DNA of 64,000 nt from assembly GCA_015499995.1 (NCBI GenBank), contig JADNRV010000072.1, positions 124,001 to 188,000 on the forward strand, written 5' to 3'. Within the stretch, counting starts at the first letter, position 1, and every line of letters begins with the position of its first letter. Shown here piece by piece: positions 9,703 to 19,377 of the stretch. The notes beneath the pieces were generated by a model that saw only the letters and a list, made by a program, of their open reading frames with translations, ran no database searches and was not told where the DNA came from. The DNA comes from Flammula alnicola. Taxonomy: Eukaryota > Basidiomycota > Agaricomycetes > Agaricales > Strophariaceae. The position numbers and the translations under genes are program-made.

Positions 9703-12686
9703 TTAAACTTTCTCTTTCGATTCTTCGTCAGTGTGGGTACGTTTTGCTTTGTGATCTTCTTCTGACTCATCTTCAGAGTCTTTGTTCTCAGTTTGTTTCC
9801 TCTTTCCAGTGGCAATGGGAGACAACAATGGAGAGCTAGACAGCGCATCATCGTAGTTGAACCTGTTGCGGGAGATAGTTGTAGAAGAAGAAGGATCTGA
9901 ATAGATGGATTACGACTCTTTTACGTAAGTAAAAGGGAGTTCTTTTAATCTACAGCAACCAGCAAAAAAAAACAGGTTTGCAGCAACCTTGTTGGCCCCT
10001 TATCTTTGATGGCATCAGATTTGTAAGCATTGCCATGGCATCACATTTATAAGCAGCTGCCATGCTGTTCATGATTTAAAAATAGCTTTACAGCTTTCAG
10101 CCTGCTGGATACTGCACGGAACGGTTTGGCCTCAATTAAATTACATATACATATTCTACTTGTATTTCTGAATAGAATGATACCACTTTTATATGCAAGA
10201 GGGAATGGTAAAGGGTGGATCCATTATTGAGTCTGGATGACATAGCTATTTTTGTTCATGCCGTGATGGCAAACCGGACCGGCAGGGCATCGCAGTAGTT
10301 ACATCTATTTTTAGTTCTCATAGCATAGATTTCTGGCACACTAACCATGCAATTTGATGTGCGTGGTGATTTCAGGATGTCCATTGGAGCAGTCCAATCT
10401 GACCGGATGCTCAGAAGGAGGAGCTTGGATATGTGTCAAGCACACTGTGCAGTATAGCGTCACAGGCAAAGAGTGGAATCTGTCAGACAAGGAGACGCGC
10501 TGGCACACAAGACCGTGCACAGCTGCTGATGGAGTCTAATTATGCATTATTAGTTTATTATAGTCTTTCTATGTTCAATAAAGTGCTTATATAAACAGCT
10601 ATGTAGAAAGTGGCTGTTTCTTGGTTTCTTGTGTGGTTTATATAGGATTTCAGGCTGATTATTCATAAGAATCTGGGATTTGGAAACACCGGCATTGTTC
10701 ACTGGCGGTGTCGACGGTGGCAAGCCCCGAAGATGACCTAAGCCTTCCATAAGCCTTGACACTGCCTTGTCAACAGATCAGCAGATGTCCAATTTGGTGT
10801 AGCGTGGTTCTGTCAGCCGCCTGCCTCGCCCTGCCTGCACAGCGCTCATAGATTTGGACGTTCAGCAGGTGCTTTAATTGTTCTCGCCATATAGAAAAGT
10901 TGCCTATTCAATGTAGTAATGTAGCTTCAGTGCCCATGTCATTTTTGGTATGTTTTGTAAAGTTTAAGACCATCAAACCAAGTTTAACCAACAACAGACT
11001 GTGATACTACCCAAGCTGCAACCCGCCCACCCATTGCTCGGGCCTTCAAATGCTCAGCACACTTCTTAAACTTTCCCGCCATATTAAAAAACTACCTTGC
11101 TATGTTATTAACATAATGCTACCACCAAAAAGCAAAGCGTCTGTGGCAGCAGAAGCTGTCATAAATCACAATTGAGATTATATTTTCCAGTTCCATTTTT
11201 ATATAAAATAAATATACCAACTACTAAAATAGTTGTGTAATATAAATATATTGGCTGTAGTGCCTCTATCTCTGCTGTATGAGGCTTCAATATGATAATA
11301 TCTACTGGTCATTGTTTGCAATGATGAGCTCACGCATCCTGGTGGGGACATGTGCCCCGGTGTTTGCCGCTGGTGTTTGATGGCGTCGATCACCGCCGGT
11401 GTTTCCAAATTCCAATATAGGATGCCCTCGATTATTCAGGCCAAACTTTGGCCTGAAAAATGCGGATATTGCCCAATATGTAGGCTATAGCATCTAATAA
11501 TAGACTAAAGATCATTCCCGCCATCTCGAAGCCTTCAGAAGGCTTCGAGATCCTCAGATGCTCCTCTATGTCTCACATATTAAATCACATAACTTAAATT
11601 ATTTAATTAAAATAATAAATTTAAATTTGAATGTTTATGTCAGCACTTCGAAAAAAGTGCTGACATAAACAATCATGGTGTTATTTAATTAAATAATGAT
11701 TTATAAATTTATACATAAAATTTATTTATTGTTCAAGTAGACATACTGAGACATACTGTCAGTAAAATTAAGTTATATAAAGAATAAAAATAAAAACATC
11801 AAAATATCAAAAAGGAAAAGAGTCGTACTGCCACGCAAAGTGGTGGCCCGCTAACACAAGTATTTAATATATCGATCAGTTGAGATAAGACACTAAATAC
11901 TTACGACTTGCAATATTGCCCGCCGACGTTACAGATTGTCGACCTAAATAGGCGATATTGTCGAGCTCGATTTCAAATGTTGGCTGTCTATCAGCGTCGC
12001 GTTTTATTTTGGTTAAGAAGCCACCAATGGAAATAGTGGATCCGGTGGTAGGCATCGGTTTTTTATTTTTCCATTTCTTTGATTCAGCGTCGATGAAGCA
12101 AGAAATGGGAAATTCCAAAACTGTTCGTGGTATGTTGATATATTGAGAGGGAACCATCGAAAATGTGAGGTTGACACTATCATATGCGGTAGTAGCTCCT
12201 GTTGCCATTATATATGGAAGACGATGGATATTAGCGCCCTCAGTAAATATTATCTGCAGAAAGTAAGAGTCATCTTTCAGGCCAAAAGATATGTTCGTTA
12301 TACTCACTTCAGCAATATCTCCGATGAATGCATAATCAGCAGCATCCTCTTCAGCAATTAATTCTGAGGGAATGCCGGTTTGAGGCATAGTTGTGATCTA
12401 CATGTATAATAGTTCTTAGTTTTCGATGGAGAAAGAGAGTATATGAGAGACGTACCCTGGCAATAATAAAGGCCTCTGTAAATGGATTGTCCCATACCTT
12501 TTGCATTTCGCCTACTCTTTCTTCGGGGGTGAAATAGCGGAGAAGGCCTAACGTCCTTTTTTTCCCATCTTTAACAGGGAAATTGACGTCAAAGACTACA
12601 TTTCTGTTTCCTCTCTGAGGATCGACAGGACGGGCATCTGCCAGAATTACAACACCAGTGACAAAAACATGTCCAGGAGATGACAT
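9703..12686 (-). CDS. OB-fold / replication-protein-A-like Helitron protein, intron-disrupted by a transposon
   Basis: Exons read 12686-12456, 12397 to about 12314, about 12259 to 11905, and 9896-9703, with matching phases. The protein begins MSSPGHVFVTGVVILADARP, has alternating beta-strand-like segments (NVVFDVNFPV, PQRGNRNV) and a block STISIGGFLTKIKRDADRQP. It ends in a charged tail with GKRKQTENKDSEDES. Proteins of this kind commonly accompany RepHel in fungal and plant Helitrons, and single-stranded DNA binding would fit rolling-circle transposition; that role is inferred. The last exon lies about 2 kb away because a TA-flanked element (9913-11825) sits in the final intron. Without it the intron would be about 95 bp. 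An in-frame ATG also exists upstream at 12770, but 12686 gives the cleaner N-terminus. Confidence 0.65.
11523..11551. repeat. perfect inverted repeat, 13-bp stem
   Basis: ATCTCGAAGCCTT and its exact complement flank the loop CAG. It lies inside the TA-flanked element. Confidence 0.85.
11633..11670. repeat. perfect inverted repeat, 16-bp stem
   Basis: GTTTATGTCAGCACTT and its exact complement flank the loop CGAAAA, within very AT-rich sequence that also holds TTTAATTAAA-type palindromes. Confidence 0.85.
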
Positions 12687-12842
12687 GTTGAAAGATTGAG
12701 AAAGAAAGTAACAGCAGGAGAGGTAAGACTTGTTGAATACGAAACATATGACATCACAAGTCCGGGACATGGCATGCTAACGTCAGCGCGCACAATATGC
12801 ATGCAATTTCACTAGACTTTCATTTCAAAGTTAAAAGGAAAG

Positions 12843-12930
12843 TTTTTTAAAGTTGGAGACTGCAGGTATGTAGTATGGGGTCTATATATTCACTGTGCAA
12901 AAGGAATTTCATTTAAAGTTCAGCCCAAAA
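12843..12930 (+). repeat. Helitron-internal repeat, copy 3
   Basis: TTTTTTAAAG at 12843 and AAAGGAATTTCATTTAAAGT from 12900 repeat the two boxes of the copies at 8832 and 9042 with the same 57-base spacing. It lies about 160 bp upstream of the OB-fold gene start. A shorter relative (CTGTGAAAACTTTAAGTTCA, then GCC; 18791-18813) lies upstream of RepHel. Confidence 0.6.
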
Positions 12931-13051
12931 GAATTCTGAGCTGAACGGTCTGCTCGATGTTTTGACAGTTATGCTGACTAATACCATACTTGGTTCGCGC
13001 GTTGTACTACTTGTAGAGAGCACGAAAATGTAGTATTCTAATCTAATGTAA

Positions 13052-16000
13052 TCAATCAAGAAGAACTTCAGGGTACACAATATTGGCTGTTTTGTAGTTG
13101 GATTTCTTCGGGAGTAAAACATGAATGCGTTCACATGATGTCGCTCGAGATAATGCAACATAGAGCTGTCCGTGACAAAAGACAGAAGATAAAAGATGAA
13201 TACCAACATATTTCAGGGATTGACCTTGAGCTTTGTTGATTGTCATTGCAAACGACAAACGGACAGGAAATTGGCGCCGTTTGAGAATAAATGGATAGTC
13301 GTGAGATGTTGGTTTCAACGCAATTCGCGGGATGAATGCTTTTTCACCATGGTGGTCTCCACCAATAATGAGCACTTCCAGAATGCGAGAATATGCGCGG
13401 AGGAGAATCAAATGCATCCCATTACATAAGCCTTTGCTGGGATCCAAATTGCATAGTAGCATCAATGGACAACCAATCTTCATCTTCAATTCTGACAATG
13501 GCAGAGACGAAGGATCTAGAGAACGAAGAAAGTCTTCAGGAATGTCGTCATGTCCATAGGAATCTCGGGTCGGATTGTCTGTTTCTATGCTGTCAGCGCT
13601 ATGGGACACAATAATCTCGCCAGGCATTTTCTCGAGGATTTTCTGGTTCGTTTCTTGCACATCCGCGTTTCTGGGTGCCAGGATGGCGTGATCCAAGAAG
13701 TAGTCGGCAGGTGGGGGGGTAGGTTTGTCGCATATGTCACCATAGATAGTATTGATTAATTCTTCTTCATCATAGGTGACCATAGATTCCGAAATTTCAA
13801 CATTACCGTCATTGTCAATATGTCGTCCATGTCCTATATCAAGCAGCCAATCGGAGAATGTAGTCTCATTTGGTGAGCATTGCAGACGCATGTTTTGACG
13901 CAATGTTAAGATCTCCATTGTTTGCCATAGATATGACTTTGCAAGGCAAGCGCCCACAATCTCCGATCGAGATCCTCTTGCAACTACAGGCAAGATCTGT
14001 TGGAAATCACCCCCAAAAATCATGGTCAAGCCACCGAACGGTTTCGAGGAGTTGCGGAGGTCTTGTAAGGTGCGGTCAAGTGCCTCGAAGCAATGTCGAT
14101 GTGTCATTAAACATTCATCATAGATGACAGCTTCAGCCATTCTGAGAAGGTCTGCTCGAAGACTTTCTTTTGGAATGTTGCAGATTGAATCGGAATCGAG
14201 GCCGTCGATAGGAATCTTGAACATTGAGTGTGCTGTTTGACCGCCAGGTAGCAACAAACATGCCAGTCCTGTCGATGCAACACAAAGGATGATAATGTTC
14301 TGTCCTCGAACAGCATGAGATATCGTTTGATAAAGGTAAGTCTTCCCTGTTCCGCCAAAGCCGTCGATGAAAAATGTTCTTCCTTCTTTGCCAACAATAG
14401 ATTGCCATATTCTATTGAATGCGAATTGTTGATCATTTGTAAGTGAATGGACTCGTTCATCGGCCAAGACGGTTTCTGATTCAGGATCAAAGTTTAATTG
14501 CTGTGCGATGAGGCGATTTCGAAGGGTATGAGACCAATTATGAATAGGCTGAGGCATGGATGGGATATCAGACAACGTGTGGCCAGAGTCGTGAAGAATT
14601 TCATCCATGAGATGTAGGCCGAAGTCATATATATCGGCATTGCTCACAGACGTCCTGCCGAGTTCATGGAGTTTATGCTGCAGGTCATCGCAAATTTGGT
14701 GCCGAAATTGCATCCAGAGTTGTTTGGGTTCCGCAGGTGAGCAAAACAGCAGGATCGTTACGAATAGATGTCGAAGCTGAGACCCCGTTTTGATCTCTGC
14801 AGCGTCTTCGAGACAGATACGCCATTCGCCGTCGTCCTCCAGTAAGCCATGTTTCTGGCAGGCTTCATGAAATGTTTCACATAACACTCCATTAACTGTT
14901 CGTAAATCATCGAATGACCTTGGTCCTTTCATAACGATTAAAAGAGTGCGAAGGTAGAATCGCTCTCCGGCTGTTGGTCCAACATACACCATGCGGCCAA
15001 GAGCCAGACCTTTCCTTTGGCGCAGTGACCAAACTTTTGATTGCCGCTGTCGCTCGTCTGTTTTCAGTGTGAACATGCGAGGAAAATCCTGGTATGTGAG
15101 TGAGCGTGCGATGTCCCCAGATGTTCCTTGTTTCTGATTCATTTTGAAGAACGCGGTCAGTGCAGTATCGGTATTCTCTGCATATTCAATGATCTCATTC
15201 GCATTTGACGATGGATTGAAAACGACACGTTGTTCATGTGGGAGATGGAGGGGCAAACGAACGATATTCGGTTGCTGGCCATGTATTTTGAATTGAAAGA
15301 TGCGCCATACGGCTTCGGAAGCAGAAAAGTATCGCCCATCGATATATTGCTTGACTTCGTCCTGATCGTCATGAAGGGATACAGTTCCACAGTCGCCACC
15401 TTTGTCGAGATACTTGTTGATGTATTTCATAGATGCGAAAAACACAGCACATTCCACGTTTATGTGACACTCGAACCACAACACGCAAAATGGACTGAAA
15501 GGTATGATCCATCGATTATCGAGCATGAAGCGTCCGACTTGATAAGCACGACTATCATTTGGACGAAAGTAATGAGGATATCCTTTATGATCCAGGGTTG
15601 TGTGGTCTTCGAACGCCTTTGGAAAACCATGCATACATTTTCCGTCTTTCATGCACGGTGATTTAGGATTCAGAGCGCCGCAAGGTCCATGGACCATGAA
15701 CCTTTTTACGTGCTCGAAGAGACGTGGATGTGTTTTGGGGTCCGGCCATCGAGCGCAAATGATAGAGTCTATAATGTCTGGTGCAAGAAGCTTGTATTCA
15801 TGTTTCAAGAAGATGAGGAGGTGCATATGCGGCAGCCCGCGTTTTTGAAACTCGATGGCATATATGTGTGCGATGCAAGGTCCAAAGAGGCCATCTTTTA
15901 AAATTGCATTCATCAGTGCTTTCTTTTTGAGATGAAATACGCGCGTGACCAGATCAGGACGATCTGCTACAGTTTGCCCAGGCAATAATTCGCGAGTAAT

Positions 16001-18581
16001 TTCTGGCCAAGCCGGATTTGCTGTCATCGTCAAGAATATGTCGATCTTCTTGAAATGGCAGGCAATAGCCATGCCATCCAGATACCGTTGATGCATGTCC
16101 CGAGGTCCTCCATGATAAGATGCGGGAAGAATAACACGTTGACCAAGCTGTGACAAATCAACACGGTCATCATTCTCAGAAAGCACATCTTCTAGTCCAT
16201 TGAGAATCGTGACGCGTAGCTTAGGTTGTTGACTGCGAATGAAATGAAGGCGGCTTTGATCAATACAGGCAAACATATCGACCAAGTAGGTTTGAAAGAG
16301 ACGACATCCTCGCAAAATGGTTGAAAACTCATCAGGTCGAGGATGGATGCGATATGCTGTATGTTGTAGGAGGGTAACGTTTCTAGGATTTCCTTGAACC
16401 TTTAAGCCTTGATACCAGCCAGCTTCGCCATATGGAAAGAACAGAACATAATGCAAAGGAGCATACCCTGCATGACCTTCATTGATACGTTCGAGTTTAA
16501 GATGATCTTGATTATCACGTTGACTGTGATAGTATTGCGGCCGAAGATGAAGGACAATGTCACGGTAATCTCCTGCGTAGGAATTTTCTCCCGGTACGAT
16601 CACTCCAACTTCATCCGCTGTCGGTAAATTGTATCGTCGAGGATCAGTTCCGGGAAGTACACAGAGTTTGATACCATAATCAGGAGCGTCATATCGCTGG
16701 AGGATTTCGTATGCATGCTGATAGAGTGGATTATATGCATTGTGGGTTTTCATGACTTGCTGAAGAGTACTCATCGTATTCAGCGAAAGGTTTTCATTCC
16801 GAGAAATACGATATCGATATGCCTCTTCAGGATCGTAGATGTAGAGTTGCGCATAACTCGGTCGCGTTCCCTGTTCAGGGAGTAGAGAGCCAGCAAGATG
16901 CGTCAATTCTCCATGAATGCGAAAAACAGGTGGTCCAGCGCTAGTGCTTAAAGGTCCAGTCCCAAGACTGGAAAAAGACCGCAACCAGACTGGACTGGAC
17001 CGCAAAAAGACCGGACCAGCAGTCCGGTCTTTTGATTTTTGAGAATCAAAGACCGCAAAAAGACCGGTCTCGATGGACCGGTCTTTGCGGTTAGGACCGG
17101 TCTAAACTGGCTACTTTGTAGCCCTGATTTATCCCTTCAAATCGGCCCCAAGGGCATCCAGATTGGTAAAGTTTTGGCTGAGAAATAAATAAAACAGTCA
17201 AAATGTTTCCAAAAGAGTAGAAAATGCGGAATATTAGTGTAGAACAGTCAATTCTCAACGAAATTTAACGTTGCAGGGCTCAATTTAAAGGTATATATTA
17301 TGTCTACAAATATTATTGATCCATATATATCAAATTACTAGTGGTTTGCATCGAAAAACCGGTCTTAGACCGGTTAAGACTGGTTAAGACCGGAATCTGG
17401 TTTAGACCGGTCCAAGACTGCAAAAGACCGACGTAGACCGGTCTGAATCGGTCCAGTCCGGTTTTTTGACATCTTGGGATGTATATGGACCGGTCTCGGT
17501 CTCGGTCCATGTCCCTGGGGGCCAAAAGACCGGACTGGACCGGACTTCAAAACACTATCCAGCGCCGAGGACTGAACGATCGACATGGACTCCCATCGAA
17601 GTGAAAGCAAGTGCAGCATTGTATTGAACCATGTTTTTCCGAAATTCTCTTGCTGGAGGAGTAGCCTCTGTGAAGAGGTTGAAAAGAGGCAGTGGAGGCA
17701 CATGCAAAGGTCGCAGCGTAACCTTCCCGTGCTCACAACACATACCAAATTCAGGTTGATTGACAGAAGAGCTCGAGACACGCTCATCGAGCCAATGGAG
17801 AGCATGACAAAAAGGACATTCTATATTCATATGTCCTATGTCATGCACAGACAGATTATCGATGGGTAGTCGACGTCCCATACAAAATAGAGGCTGACAT
17901 CCTTCAAAAGACATAACAAAATATTAAACACGAGATGAATAAATAAGTGGATGAATGCAACGTACTCATTCTTTCCATATCCTCGTCATCCTCACCATCA
18001 GACACATTTTCACTCGCATTCAGCACTATTGTCAAATTGGATATGAGTATTGCAAAAGAAAACCATGAAATAAACCGACATACTCGTTCTAGGTTCATCT
18101 GTATCGACAGCCATGTCATCGTCATGCGAAGAGTAAGAAACGGTGACATGTTCATGTTGAATCGGTGAAGACGAAGAAGCGGTATTTTATGAATACATGC
18201 AGGTCAGTGTAAAACAATGACATGCATTTATATCGGACTTACAGCGAGAGATACATTAAACGAAGAAGACATGTGATGGTCCTTTCTTCTTGACGTAGTA
18301 GACGAAGCAACAGTCTTTTCAGCATACAAAGAATGAGTCGAAAACAATAGCTAACATTACTTGAAACTTACAGAGGGCGCATTTGAAGATGAGTGATGGT
18401 GCTGTCTCGTTGACCCAGAAGACGGAGCAACACCCTTTTCGACACAAGTCAACATGAGAAGAGATCGAGAGTAAATTTGACACACAGATACGATTTCGGG
18501 CAATCTCCATGTCGTGCGTGCTCGATAAGATGGACTCTGAATCCTTTCTGATCTTCGTAGACTATTTGTTGATTCAGGCAT
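13052..18581 (-). pseudogene. Helitron RepHel (HUH replication initiator plus PIF1-like helicase), broken by a MITE
   Basis: The long exon (to TAA near 13052) holds the Helitron-like N domain, an HUH-type motif GLPHMHLL, and the tyrosine region KYINKYLDKG. A PIF1-type helicase follows, with Walker A GFGGTGKT, DE box IYDECLMTH, GGDFQQILPVV and a C-terminal MTINKAQGQS / LYVALSRATS pair. Rep nicks and joins DNA ends; the helicase unwinds the displaced strand. N-terminal exons lie at 18581 to about 17905, and the exon 17914-17565 carries the conserved ECPFCHALHWLDERVS. The frame is interrupted by a 616-bp hAT-like element (16942-17557). Removing it with one target copy restores GAGPPVFRIHGEL exactly. 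Apart from this insertion I see no stop or frameshift, so the break is recent. Confidence 0.9.
16942..17557. mobile_element. 616-bp non-autonomous hAT-type MITE inside RepHel
   Basis: The element is flanked by a perfect 8-bp duplication TCCAGCGC (16934-16941 and 17558-17565). Its ends are imperfect inverted repeats starting TAGTGCTTAAAGGTCC and, from the right, TAGTGTTTTGAAGTCC. An 8-bp duplication with TAG-starting ends is the hAT signature. Both ends carry many GACCGG/CCGGTC motifs, including a strong hairpin near 17007-17035, and there is no transposase, so it must be mobilised in trans. Confidence 0.92.
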
Positions 18582-18862
18582 CGACAAAATTCGTTAGAGA
18601 TAAAGTAGAGAAGAAGTGTGACATGCCGGTGACAACATGCGACGGTGATGACGCCGATCTGACAAAGAATAGTGACCATTCATTTAGTGACGTGCCGTCT
18701 GCGTAAACAGTTGGAGTACCCCCAACAAAGCAAGATAGGATCCTGGCACGACGACCGCACATTCGATAGCAGAAACACTGGCAATGGAAACTGTGAAAAC
18801 TTTAAGTTCAGCCAACAGCCCAAAAAAACCCAAATCGGCACCGAAATCGCGACCGCGCTGGA

Positions 18863-19377
18863 CTCTGCAACGCCTGGGAAACTTTCCGGCATCTAGCTTC
18901 TTTCATTCTTAGGGATACTTTGGAGCCACGGGCCGCTAGCCGAAAGCCGATTTTAGTGGTTTTGGGCAGCAGAAAACTTTATCGTTCTCACCTCATGATC
19001 ATAACAAGCTCAGGCTTGATGGCTTCTGGCCACGAATACATGGCCTTTAATGCCTTTAACAGCGAGGAACTCTGCTTCTCTTGGAGGAGTCTACGCCACT
19101 CTGGTGCACTAATGACCAACGAATGACTGGCCCGGTGATATCGATAGTTCCCTCCACCTGGGCGATACGATATGTCAGCCAAGTATGACGGGTATACCAT
19201 ATACCCTTATGTCTCTTAGGCGTCATGCCCAGAGCGCATGATGCTTCGTACACGCTGCTGCACGACATACTTCCTATACTTGGGAGATTTCTTGCTTCTG
19301 GGTTCCCAGCCATCCTAAGATAAAAAGAGTCAGGGCCTCTGCGGTCATAGCACGGCCATCCCTACCATAATCCTCGA
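18863..19377. other. host intergenic region upstream of the P450
   Basis: Sequence to the right of the inferred Helitron end. Short frames are open on both strands but none is convincing. It should contain the P450 promoter. Confidence 0.4.

Larger units (their letters stand above)
9913..11825. mobile_element. 1.9-kb TA-flanked inverted-repeat element inside the OB-fold gene intron
   Basis: The 12-mer TACGACTCTTTT at 9911-9922 is repeated in inverse orientation as AAAAGAGTCGTA at 11816-11827. This places a TA dinucleotide at both edges, as in Tc1/mariner-type target duplication. Removing the segment rejoins the OB-fold gene's last exon across a short intron with correct phase. The interior lacks an intact transposase, and its right third is AT-rich with two perfect hairpins. 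It may be a non-autonomous or decayed element; the superfamily is uncertain because only the ends support it. Confidence 0.5.
5955..18862 (-). mobile_element. composite Helitron rolling-circle transposon, about 12.9 kb
   Basis: On the minus strand the element would end at CTAG (5958-5955) followed by a host T, with a 6-bp-stem hairpin (GCGTGC/GCACGC, 5966-5980) seven bases before it. This is the classical Helitron 3' end. At the other side 18848-18859 holds the inverted match of AGCGCGGTCGCG (5957-5968), and the minus strand there reads TC first; I take this as the candidate 5' end. The base before it is not the usual A, so that end is less certain. Inside lie RepHel, an OB-fold gene and an opposite-strand gene of unknown function, plus two later insertions. 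The Helitron identity is secure from RepHel; the exact limits are inference. Confidence 0.7.

Noticed and set aside
10354..10762. Open frames inside the TA-flanked element as a transposase
   Set aside because: No transposase motif is visible, the frames are short, and some begin without ATG.
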